Assembly (NCBI GenBank): GCA_021464245.1 | Contig: JADCRB010000040.1 | Location: 8,280,575-8,344,574, forward strand | DNA length: 64,000 bases | Direction: 5' to 3' | From: Carallia brachiata | Lineage: Eukaryota > Streptophyta > Magnoliopsida > Malpighiales > Rhizophoraceae | Shown here: in pieces, positions 24,331 to 34,369 of the stretch | Layout: every line of letters starts with the position of its first letter | Numbering within the stretch: position 1 is the stretch's first letter | Made by a program: the position numbers and the translations under genes | Notes under the pieces: model-generated | Database searches by the model: none | Told to the model about the DNA's origin: nothing | The model's input: only the letters and a program-made list of their open reading frames with translations

Positions 24331-26029
24331 AGATTTTACAATATATTTATTTCATATTAAATTAAAATTAGTAAAATTATTCGAAGAAATTTATTTAATT
24401 ACCGTTATCATTGACTGTTGAACAGTCCAAATTTTCAGTTTCATCTCTAATAATATATATTAAATATTATTGTATTTAATATCATATTTATATTATATTG
24501 TAATTTAAAACATTTTTAAAAAAATAAAAAATTAAAAGGAAAATGTGTGGTTGTGCCATATGGACCCACAATTTTCGAGGATTTAATAATTTTTTTAGTG
24601 ATTTTATTTTTTTTCCATATTTGATTTATGTTTTTGCACTGATTTACGTAAAATGAGTTTATTAATAACTACTACTAACATCTGTCTTTACTTGATGTAA
24701 ATAAATATGGTCGTGTATTAGTCTAAACTTTTCTTTTAGCCTTTTGATCTGCAACATGTTACATGAAACACAGAAGATGTGAATACCAGCAATTTTTTTT
24801 TTCAAAGTAAATAGGAAACCTTGAATAATCAAAAGAATATGCTTTTTATCTCAATTTCCATCCGGTAGGTCAGTGATATCAAAAACATTACCACACAAGT
24901 CATCTTCCAAAGTAGATTCTAGGTCTTACCTAAAATTGTTGGCAATTTGTTCACAACAGACATCAAAAGAATGCATTCAAACTGCAAGAGAAAATGTAAA
25001 TTAGGACTTGACTTATTGAGATTTAAGTAAAGTTTGGAATAAACATGATAAAAAAATATAAAAATCTATTTAAAAAAGTGGTAAAAATTGAACAAAATAA
25101 ATTTAAATGATGTAAAAAAAATTCAACATTCGCATTTTGCCTAGTTCATCCCTAGTAAGATAAAACTGCGTAGTTAAGACATCGTTCTCCCCCCCTCCCC
25201 CAAAAAAAGAAAAAGCAAGGAAACCTTTTTGTATATATTATCATAATTTGAATTTGTAATTTGAATTTGTCTTTTTAGAAAAAACCTGTCATAATAAAAA
25301 TTTTGTTAAATATACGATAGGTTTTATTTTAGATCCATAAATATGTGGTGGACCATATTTACCTAAGAATCTCTAAATTCATGGAATTTAAACTCGAAAC
25401 AAAATCAAACTAACCGTCAAAGAGAAAAATTCATTGAAGCCTTATCTTTCTCCATTCGATTGAATCCTCCTACTGTTGCTTCTTGGCCTTTGTATATGAT
25501 GATAGCTCAAACCTACAAAATCATGTAAGAAAGTTAATATTTAATCGCTAACATTTAACAACCCTAAAAATTGAAAGAGAGAGAGGGATTGAGAAAGAGA
25601 TTGTACAATAAAATTAGACTTGCATCAGCTGCACTTGAAAGGGAAAATTTGTCATTGCCTTCATTGATGCCCATCAACATTTACATAAACCTCTCGACTT
25701 TTCCATGAGCATAGTGCTTAATCGGTATTTAATTTATAGCCTAACATGAAGACTTGAAAAGCAATCATGTAGTTAGAATATAATTCAAACCAAACCATTA
25801 ATTATACAATAAAATCTAATTATGATGATTTCCTTAACCGTTTTTTTCCTTAACCACTATATTAACATTAATGGCCAACAATTTATTACATCTATTTAAT
25901 TAAAATAAAATCAGAATAAAATTGAAAGGAAAAAATGAAGACAAATTGTCGTGTGGCACACATTAAATTCAAAATGAAGGAAGGAAGCGGAAGGGAGAAT
26001 TAATTTCAAAATTGCAACATTCATGAGAA
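24331..26029. other. Helitron interior, noncoding AT-rich
   Basis: No ORF or RNA gene is seen. It contains a C-run near 25,190 and scattered A/T tracts. Short repeats with text shared by the tandem arrays on either side are present near 25,790-25,880. Confidence 0.4.
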
Positions 26030-26510
26030 TAAAGGGAGAATTAATTTCGAAATTATAACATTCATGGGAATAATTGTGCAAGAGTTAGAAAAAAATATAA
26101 ACGGTTAAAACGTCAAAGGGTACTTGTTGAGAACATTCAATGAGAATAAATGGAGAATTAATTTCGAAATTATAACATTCATGGGAATAATTGTGCAAGA
26201 GTTAGAAAAAATATAAACGGTTAAAACGTCAAAGGGTACTTATTGAGAACATTCAAAATCATTTGTAAATGATAATTGTGTACAAAAAAATAAAAAATAA
26301 TAAAAATGTAAAATAAGAAAGGAAGCGGAAGGGCATAAAGGGAGAATTAATTTCGAAATTATAACATTTATGAGAATAATTGTGCAAGAGTTAGAAAAAA
26401 TATAAACGGTTAAAACGTCAAAGGGTACTTATTGAGAACATTCAAAATCATTTGTAAATGATAATTGTGTACAAAAAAATAAGAAATAATAAAAATGTAA
26501 AATAAGAAAT
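26030..26510. repeat. Tandem repeat, three units of 116-188 bp
   Basis: Units beginning 'gggagaattaatttcgaaat' start near 26,034, 26,150 (variant 'tggagaatta') and 26,338. Each continues through 'gtgcaagagttagaaaaa' and 'acggttaaaacgtcaaaggg'. Units 2 and 3 also share a tail ending in 'aaaatgtaaaataagaaa'. Sequence between units is nearly identical, implying recent amplification. Confidence 0.9.
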
Positions 26511-26587
26511 TTGGATTATTTGCCACATGACAGCATGAATTAAGGAGAAGCTTTCTCTAAACTTCCCCTTTATACTAATTAAATAGA
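26505..26587 (-). mobile_element. Inverted Helitron 5' end
   Basis: Read on the minus strand from 26,587 it gives TCTATTTAATTAGTATAAA, then 'ggaagtttagag', then 'ttcatgctgtcatgtggc'. This is an inverted copy of the Helitron 5' terminus at 23,599. The segment 23,599-26,587 is thus bounded by inverted Helitron heads. No partner 3' end was found on this strand. Confidence 0.75.
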
Positions 26588-26739
26588 TATATATAATGAT
26601 GATTGAGGATTACACACACTACATGACACCCGTCTTAGCTATTTTTTGAATTTTTTTTTCCTCTAATCTTCAAAGCCACGAAGTTACTTACCTTGTTTCT
26701 CAAAAAAAAAAAAGAAAATTACTTTCTTGTCCTCTTTTA

Positions 26740-27085
26740 TTTAGGGCCTATTTAGTTTGTGAAAAAAAATGATGAAAAAAAGGAGTAGAAATGTGAGAAA
26801 AAAAGAGGAGTAGAGTAGTATTTTCACAGCGGGGGGGGAAATTTTTTAAGCAATTTTATATAATACTATTATCTTACAATTTTTCTCTCATAAATTACTA
26901 TTTATTTTTCTTACTAATCCCTTTTTTCTCACAATTTTTTCATCAATCTAAATAACTTTTTTTACACAACCTTTTTTCTCATAAATTATTATTTATTTCT
27001 CACAAATTCCTTATCAATTCAAATAAATTTATTTTCTCACTTTTTTTTTTCTCATAACCCTTTTAACAATTCAACCAAACCATTA
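26740..27085. mobile_element. Possible small MITE (A/T-rich, imperfect terminal inversion)
   Basis: The left edge 'ctatttagtttgtgaaaaaa' and the right edge, read in reverse complement as 'ctaatggtttggttgaattg', share the 'ttagtttg' theme common in plant MITEs. The interior is A-rich then T-rich, as in a foldback. It includes a run of G at 26,831-26,838. Boundaries are uncertain. Confidence 0.35.
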
Positions 27086-27479
27086 GTTGCTTTGTGCCGA
27101 TGAAACGCTTATTCTTCCATTATAGAGCCGCTTTTGCTCAATTATTTCCCAACAAACAATTGTTTTTCAATTTCACAGCCGTTACTTGCTCAATTCCTAA
27201 ACTTTTCAGCTTCACCATATCAAATCGTTTCTTCAATTTCATTGCCCACAAACAGTTGTTCCTGAACTCCACAGTCGTTACGCTTTTGTTCAATTCTTTT
27301 AACGTTTGAGCTTCGCCATAAAAAAAAACATTCCACAACTAAAACGTCTATCTTCCAATTGTTTTTTGGTTTTTTGTGTTTGGTTTTTTTTTTTTTTTTT
27401 TTTAATTTATAAATTTCCACAGCCATTTCCCTTTTGCGCTTAATTCTTCAAACTGTTTAGTTTCACGGTTCACCAACAA

Positions 27480-30000
27480 ACAACTTCGCCAAAATGAATT
27501 GGTTCGTCTCCAGGTCGGCCGAGAACACCGTCGTTTCACCAAGCGAATGTGAAAATCAGATTAAACTGCTTTGCCCGCTTGTATGCAGGTATCAGCCGTA
27601 GACTTACGTCGACCAACGGCAGGCCGAAACTAAACGCTAGCCAAATTATCAATCAAACATTGTTCTGCACTTGAATTGTCTTTTTTTTGTGTGTGTTGTT
27701 TTGTGGATTTGTATGCAGAGCCTTTATCTGTTTTCCAAAATGTGTAATAATCTTGTCTTCTTTATCCTGTGTCTTTTTAAATGTTGTGTGGCAGTACTTT
27801 TAGTGAGAATAAGTATGCTGATGTGTATTGGGATAGTCTTGGATTTGGTCTCATGCCAACTGATTATATGTACCTGGCAAAATGTTCCAAAGACACTATG
27901 AGAACATGAACAACTTAGACACTATGGGAACATTGAGCTGAGCCCTTTTGCAGGAGTCTTAAATTATGGACAGACAAGCTGCAATTAATTGATTCATTTT
28001 TTAGTTGTTTAAACTCCTGTGCATATAGAAAGTTCATAAACTGGATATTTTATGCCACTTTTAAGGGCCCCTGGGTTCCAGTTGCAATTCTGCTCAGGGA
28101 CTATTTGAAGGAAGAAAAGCATACAGAAAATAAGATAGGCAACTTCTTCTGTTTTGTCCGGATCAGAATCCTATTCACATGAGGATTGGTGCTGAAAGAA
28201 CGCGCATGCCTTCTTCATCTGTTGACCAAGTTATTGATGCGGTCAAGAACACTGTCCTTGCAGACAAGGGTTGGTAGTTATACAAATTTTACCTCTTGAA
28301 AATAATGAACGCATTCTTTATATTATGATGGAATTGCTGTGTGATTCGTGAGAAAACTTCCCTATACAATTTATATACTTTTGAGAATATGTGCTGTCGC
28401 CCGAGCAGGTTCCTCCCTCTTGAAAAGGTGCTTTGTATGTTGGGCCACTGCTGATAGGCAGCGGCCCTATATTGGGTCTAGCACCAGCAACTGAATATAC
28501 ATTCCTCGTTTATGCTTCACCTGTTTGTAATTACTTAAAGGTGGGCTTATTTCTGTTTATAAAACTAATTATTTGGCTCACTTTCAACTTGAGGCTGATA
28601 TTCTCCTCATTTTCTGTACAGGAAGGAATCAGGGCCTTGAACCTGTATGTTGAAGAGAAGTACAATTGTTCTTTGAGGGGTGGAACTGGAAGTGTGAAAC
28701 AATCTGCAATTATGCCCCAGTAAGTACATCTTTCTGGGATGAAGTAGGTGATAACTTATTCTCACATGACCTTAACTTTGATGTGTAGACTTTGAAAGCT
28801 TTAGCTAGAGCAAAATGCAGGGGATTTTCTGAAGTCTTGTACCTTGACTTTAATAGTTTGTTCGATACCTTCACAATGAAAATGTTCCTACAGGAGACTT
28901 CCTCTAAAAACTTACCATTCTCTAAAAACTTAATATTCTCTGAGTCAAATATTAAGTTTTTAGAGAATGGTAAGTTTTTAGAGGAAGTCTCCTGTAGCAA
29001 CATTTTCATTGTGAAGGTATCAAATAAACTATTCGCTGTTTCAAATTTAGTTTGCTACTGATATCTATAGGCACCTGGCTTTCTTTTCCAAATCTAAGGA
29101 TGTGGCCAAAGTAGAAAAGTGTTTCTATACCATAGTGACCACACAAAAAAAAAAAAAAAAAGAAGAAGAAGCCTTAACTCATGGTCCATGAATATGTGCA
29201 ACCGGAAATTCATAATCAGTATGTCTAAGCCTGGTGAGTCAGGATTTCAAAGGCCCAACTAAATAATAATAACGTCAGCAAATACATAGATACGAGTAGT
29301 TGTTTCTATTCCAGATTATTTTAACTAGAAGACTCCAAGTCCTGATAATTACTGGTGTTCCAGGGTGATGTTATTTCGACTCCTGCTACAAATGGGACCA
29401 TTCTTCCCAAAGACTCAAAAAAGCATCATAAGTATTGCCTACAATGTGAATTTGACTTGTTTAATTCTTCTCTAAATGAAGCAACTAATTTTTTGAATTT
29501 CTGATGTGTCAGCACAAAAATAGAATTGGACCATAGGTATGCCTCATGCATACATTCTGAAATTAACCCCATTCATCAGGTTGAGGAACGTGTTATTTCA
29601 GTAGATGAATTGATGAATGTTGAAGTTTTTTGCACTGGCCTTGCCGTAGTTGTTGCTTCTGTGCCCAGTATTACTTATAAGGCTATACATCAGAACAAAA
29701 CATTCACTATATATTCCATTTTCCTTGCAAGATTATCATCAATTTTAAAGGACAAATCAAAATCAACATGATCATCAAGAGGGCATAATTTTTTTTTCTT
29801 CCAATTTTCATAATCTAGAGGAAGTGCTACAGCAATTTGGAAGTTCTATCCATTTGCAGAATTGAATGCAAAACCGGAGCTGGATGTGGATCGTGGTATT
29901 CAACTCTTGTAGGAATTCAAACTGATGTGATTGAGGATAAAAAGGGCTGGACTATTGAGATCCCTAAGGCCCTTGTCACTGAACTGGAAAATGTACAGAC
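27480..30000 (+). pseudogene. BCAT-like: Captured branched-chain-amino-acid aminotransferase gene fragment
   Basis: Plus-strand exons, in order, match plant plastid-type BCAT, the fold-type IV PLP transaminase of Val/Leu/Ile metabolism. Exon texts are: [19 protein letters not shown] (27,816); a frameshifted YGNIELSP region, then QGLFEGRKAYR (28,096); CPDQNPIHMRIGAERTRMPS (28,160); [20 protein letters not shown] (28,453); [20 protein letters not shown] (28,623); LKALARAKCRGFSEVLYLD (28,793); ISTPATNGTILP (29,370); VEERVISVDELMN (29,580); and GIQTDVIEDKKGWTIEI (29,911). Introns remain, so the capture was from DNA. Stops, frameshifts and an inverted exon duplication make it a pseudogene. The catalytic-Lys exon does not appear intact. 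Confidence 0.93.
28853..29032 (+). repeat. 84-bp-arm near-perfect hairpin at a BCAT exon/intron junction
   Basis: Arms 28,853-28,936 and 28,949-29,032 are reverse complements with about three mismatches, separated by a 12-nt loop. The right arm is the BCAT exon segment encoding FLEEVSCSNIFIVK plus its splice donor (aag|gtatca). The left arm is an inverted copy of the same. A transcript through here would fold into a long stem. Confidence 0.93.
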
Positions 30001-30324
30001 AATATTCCCTGTACAGACAGTATTCCCTGTGTTATTGCAAACTTCTTTTGTTCCAGTCTTCAAACACGCATTTTCTTTTTTTTTTTTTTCGTCCTTTAGT
30101 GCTGATAGCCCAGATAACATCCACAAACTTACTTAAATGTGTTTTAGATTAGCAAGTCTTAATAGGAGCCTATATAGAATGTCAATTTAACAACTTAGAT
30201 TCCAAGGATTCTACTAAACCATCTGCAAAGGACCATTGCAATCGATTCCTGCAAGTCAATTCTGATCTTTGAATATAATTGTTTTACAAATAAAAAACCT
30301 CAACAACAAATAATTATAACATAG

Positions 30325-30355
30325 AAACCGCGCGTAGCGTGAGTAATAAGACTAG
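30325..30355 (+). mobile_element. Internal Helitron 3' terminus
   Basis: The sequence 'aaccgcgcgtagcgtgagta' followed by 'ataagactag' has the GC-rich near-palindrome and CTAG end of a Helitron, followed by T at 30,356. It lies 1.2 kb before the outer 3' end and belongs to a second, probably nested, Helitron. That element's 5' end may be the second head at about 23,877. Confidence 0.75.
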
Positions 30356-31555
30356 TTACTGTGTATTTTGATAGACATTTGTACAGCAAACTCTTGAACT
30401 TTTGTGCTCAACATGATTTCAATAACATCAAACTCTTGAACGTCCTACCATTACAACCTCTTCAGTTTCTCCTACTATGAAACTGATGTAATTCGGCTGC
30501 TTAATTACTTATTTATGTATAGGGGCACTAGGCGATGGGAGGACTCACCCAGCTTCCTCTCTCTCTCTCCAACCTTTGTATGTCTTACTTTTGGTAATCT
30601 CATAAATGCTTGATGCTTAGAAAATTTCGTGGCAATATGAAGACAATTCTGAAGATGCTAAGACGGTAAGATAAGTTATTGCCAGTGTGTTGACATTCAA
30701 ATTAAATGAGTTAACTGGTGTCATCTGATAGGATTGGTTATGGACTTCGTTAGATGAACTTTACCTGATGCACACTTGATAAGGTTCATTGCAATTCTTG
30801 TTGTCCCTCAATCTTAACTAAGGTCTATGTGATTCTTCAGAAATGATCAAATTAGAGAAGTTCTGTTATTGAATGACTTGCATAGTTGTGTTCAAATATT
30901 CAATGCAAAACCATGCAGAGACATGGATAATTTGGTCTTTTTCATGCATGTGTGTAACTACAACACTTTCTGTGCCAATGTCTTATAATTAGTTTATTTG
31001 TCTTGACCAAGATATTCCTGCCTGCAGCAAATATTGAATTGAAGATAGTTCTTAACCAGCTCTAGGAGATGAATCCACCAGAATATAGGTGGTTCTATGA
31101 GTAAGTAGGCATTTCATTCTGTGTCTGCTGCAATTCAATGCACTTCAATCGTTAGAATTACTTAGAATTTCCATCGGGTATGTAGGTATTTCAATTCGTT
31201 TTTAGTCATTTCAAGTGGAAGTGTTAGCAATTTTGAATTTAATATGAAGTGAATCTGTGAATTGGATGTTCTAAATCCAAAAGTTTTATCTATACATAAT
31301 ATAATATAAGTTAAATTGTGCGCTTCTTGCATATCTTTTAGTGTGTTCTTATATAATCATATCTTTTAGTGCATTTTTACATAATTAGTTTCTTTAGTAA
31401 AATTTTAAGTGCTTGGTCATTGAGCATCTTGCACATATACACAGCATCTGATTTGTAACCAACCCTAATGAGTAATTTTTTTTTTTAATTTTCTTTCATT
31501 TAAATTTTTTTAAAAAATAAAATAATAATTTTTTTAAAAACAAAATAATAACATA
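30356..31555. other. Helitron segment between its two 3' ends
   Basis: No complete gene. The short text around 31,030-31,100 reads as an exon-like MNPPEYRWFYE stretch and may be another captured gene fragment that I cannot name. Otherwise AT-rich. Confidence 0.35.
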
Positions 31556-31587
31556 AGAACCGCATGTAGCACATATAATAAAACTAG
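31556..31587 (+). mobile_element. Outer Helitron 3' terminus
   Basis: 'aaccgcatgtagcacatata' followed by 'ataaaactag' ends in CTAG with T following. Right-arm sequence of the giant repeat resumes at once (ttaactg, then 'ccaattaatttcaaaagcca'). Confidence 0.85.
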
Positions 31588-31920
31588 TTAACTGTTGTTT
31601 TTCAGTCTCCAATTAATTTCAAAAGCCAAACCAAATAGACCCTAACGTTTTTGTGAAGGTTGGATAATTTCTTTTCGCCAAAATGTGCGTGCCCATTCGT
31701 CTGATTGACCAAGTCCGCCGAATACCCTTTTTATGTTTTGTTAAATAAGGTTAGCCGTTATTCACTTGCAATGAGTTTATTACCATCAACGTAACTTTTG
31801 TTGTGTTTTTCTGATCATAATAATCTACGCTTACATGCATAAAGGTGCAAATTGTTATAATGCTAAATGTGTCACCCCCTTTAGGGTAACTTCCTGTTGT
31901 TAAAACAGTTAAATGTAAGG

Positions 31921-32308
31921 ATAAAGTTAATAACTTCCTATTATTAATTGTCCAAATGCTAGCTACAAAATACAAACGGTTATATTTAATGCAATAGTAT
32001 TTGAATTTTTTAAGCGTATATCAAGTAGAATTTATATTTTAATTTTTAAAATAACACTCATTTAATTTTAAATTTTAATTTTATAATTTTTATTTCACAT
32101 TTTTTTAATATAATTATACTAAATTATTAAATAATTGCATTTCTTTAGATATACAGTGTGGTTTGGACGGTAGGTTCGAATGTAATGTTCGGCATTGTAT
32201 CTTCGCCATAAACATAAAGAAGAAAGATGGTGCATCGGAATAGGCAACAGATTGTCCGTACACCACCATCCGGTTCCCTATCCTCACTCAAACATAAAGA
32301 GGTCTAAA
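31921..32308. other. Right flank of the giant inverted repeat
   Basis: AT-rich sequence with no gene. The inverted match to the left arm ends near 31,918, just after 'ttaaatgtaa'. Confidence 0.5.
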
Positions 32309-32413
32309 TACTATAAAGCACAAATACGGACACGACGGTACAGATACAATATGATACGGATATAACGATATTAATCTTAAAAATATTAAAATACGGATAC
32401 AATTTGGACACGG

Positions 32414-32454
<41 letters not shown>

Positions 32455-32955
32455 ATTAAATTTATAAAATTTTTGTGCATCATATATATATTTTTAAATA
32501 ACTTTATAAATTTTATTCACCTAAAAATATATTTTATATAACTATTATAAGTTTTAAAATTTTTTTATTTAAATAATATATCCTAAGATTCTTTATTTTT
32601 TATTGTGAAGTAATAAAATAAAGATATAAGATTTTGTAATTAATTTAATTTTTTTGTTAAAACTAAAAACAAATTGAAATTTAAGCGTCTCAAAAGTAAT
32701 GGATAATTAATAGTATTAAATTATAATTTTTAAGAATTTTTTTTATTTGTTAAAAATAATTATAAAAATATTCAGGCGTGTTCGTGACGTGTCAGACACT
32801 TGTGCTTCCCGTGTCCGACACACATGTCCGAATTTATTTAAAAAAAAATTTTTGAGTACACTTCTAGTCGTGTCGGACACGTGTCTGCCGCTTGTCCACA
32901 TGTCCAGCGTGTACGATACGCAGTACTTTCATTTTTTAGAGTGTTCATACTTTAT
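32309..32955. mobile_element. Non-autonomous hAT-like DNA element, about 0.65 kb
   Basis: The ends are inverted: 'ctataaagcacaaatacgga' at the left, and 'gctataaagtatgaacac' in reverse complement at the right. Near-8-bp flanks (tctaaata and cctatata, 6 of 8 equal) suggest a hAT-sized target duplication. The interior has repeated GTGTCNGACAC palindromes near 32,785-32,900, seen in dispersed plant hAT derivatives. A (TA)n microsatellite lies at about 32,414-32,451. The 90-codon ORF at 32,747 has no domain. Confidence 0.55.
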
Positions 32956-34369
32956 AGCCTATATACGTGTAGGAAGGCGGGGTGAGGCGGCTCCCGTCCT
33001 TGGACTTAATCTTTATTAATGAAAAAAATTCGGTGTCCTAACATTTTGTATTTTGAGTTTTATCTGATTAAAATTAGAACTGTTATTTTTAAAATTAAAA
33101 TTAATATTTTTGATATATTTATTATTTTTAAATTTTAAAAATATTAATTAACGTTTCAAAAATAATAATTACAATTCATCTTAAAACAAAATCACTGAGA
33201 TATGTATAAATACTTTTTATTAACAAATTTCTAATGACAAGAGAGCTAGCCTCCTCCCCAGCCACATGTTCAAATCTCAACATATGGTCCTTTTCTTTTC
33301 TTTTCCTTTTTCTTTTTCTTTTTGTAAAACTTCTTTGGTTTCTTTTTTTGTTTTAGAATTATTTTTTTATTAATTTTTTGAGTTTCAAAGTTTACCGTTT
33401 AAATTTTTAAAATTAAATTTGATTAAATGTGAGAGACTTATATATTTAGTTATTTTTTAATTTCGTTTTATTTATTCTAAAAATATTTAAATAACATTTT
33501 CTTATTTGTATACAATTTTTGAAAAATATTTAATCTTTTGATGAAATAAATTATTACCAATGAACATTAAAAAAGAAAAAAAAATCTACAAACACATTGT
33601 ATATCTAAACTTTTTTTATTTATAAAGTTGATTTTAATTTTATCAATTACAATTATGCCAAAAAAACTGATTTTTTCTACAATCATGAAGAATCTATTGT
33701 ACAGTTACATAGAGACAAATGACTAAATGATTAAATTATTACTTATATAAAAAATACATTTAATTAAATATATAAATAAAAAAATAATTTTAAAATATTA
33801 AAATTCACGATATATAATTATAATATTTATTATGTAAAATAACTAATATTAATATTTTATTTTTTATCGTATAAATTAATTTTATCATTATAAGTATAGA
33901 TATAGAATTCGTACCCTTAAATTTTTTTCTGGCTTCCGGATATAATAATTGTTGGAGCCGCAAACATAGGATTCGGTTCTACTAGCTTATTGACCTATTA
34001 TAAGACCTTCAAGCATTGATTCCCTCCATCATTTGTCTAAGTCTTTGAGACAAAAGAAAAAAAAAAAAAAAAAAAAAAGAACTACAAGTTATAGGCTTAT
34101 TTGTCGATTGGAATCTGAATAAAGCAACATGATTTTTAAAAAAAAAAATTCCCATTTTATTACCATTGATATTGTTCGTTTGTTCCTATATATTTTGCAC
34201 CACGGATTTGCTGAACTGATCCGGATTGTTGTCATCGTCAACAAGAGCATTAAGAGAAGAAAACGCCACTTGCAACAAAATTGCACTAACGAGCTAGCTT
34301 TGACTTAGCTGTACATTAGAATCCATATATATCAACATTTTCCTAAAACGTGGGCAGAAATTATGATCT
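32956..34369. other. Intergenic DNA downstream of the kinase gene
   Basis: AT-rich with a CT/T-rich tract at 33,294-33,330 and a long A tract at 34,050-34,078. No gene is seen. The first few hundred bases below 34,370 should hold the 3' untranslated region of the kinase. Confidence 0.4.

Larger units (their letters stand above)
23599..31587 (+). mobile_element. 8-kb non-autonomous Helitron that captured a BCAT gene
   Basis: The 5' end is TCTATTTAATTAGTATAAA (23,599) with a downstream CCACGTG-type box. The 3' end has a short GC-containing near-palindrome (accgcatgtagcacat) and terminates in CTAG at 31,584-31,587. It sits between A (23,598) and T (31,588), as Helitrons do. The left arm of the giant repeat reads across this site uninterrupted (about 1,395-1,410), which independently confirms both ends. 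No Rep/helicase ORF is present, so it is non-autonomous. Its cargo is a multi-exon fragment of a branched-chain aminotransferase gene. A second Helitron 3' end and an inverted 5' end inside show that it is a nested or rearranged product. Confidence 0.85.
19590..31920 (-). repeat. Right arm of the giant inverted repeat (interrupted)
   Basis: This is the reverse-complement partner of 1,095-11,890. Matching blocks are 31,920-31,588, 23,598-23,534, 23,285-23,221, 22,884-22,440, 22,296-21,305 and 20,330-19,590. The gaps between blocks are insertions: the Helitron (23,599-31,587), a MITE (23,294-23,524), a SINE-like insert (22,892-23,213), a small poly(T)-headed insert (about 22,297-22,440) and a roughly 0.95-kb insert (about 20,345-21,300). 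Each has an empty-site counterpart in the left arm. Confidence 0.85.

Noticed and set aside
26030..26510. Tandem array as a CRISPR
   Set aside because: Units are contiguous long repeats without spacers, in a plant genome.
23599..26587. Independent TIR transposon bounded by the two Helitron heads
   Set aside because: The inverted ends are Helitron 5' termini with the same downstream box, and there is no target duplication. The empty-site comparison places the true right end at 31,587.
1095..31920. Calling the giant inverted repeat a MULE
   Set aside because: No MuDR-type transposase, no defensible 9-11-bp duplication at 1,095/31,920, and EPRV sequence at the inner ends. Left unclassified.
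32747..33019. 90-codon ORF with many Cys and Val
   Set aside because: Created by the GTGTCGGACAC palindromes of the hAT-like element, with no protein family resemblance.
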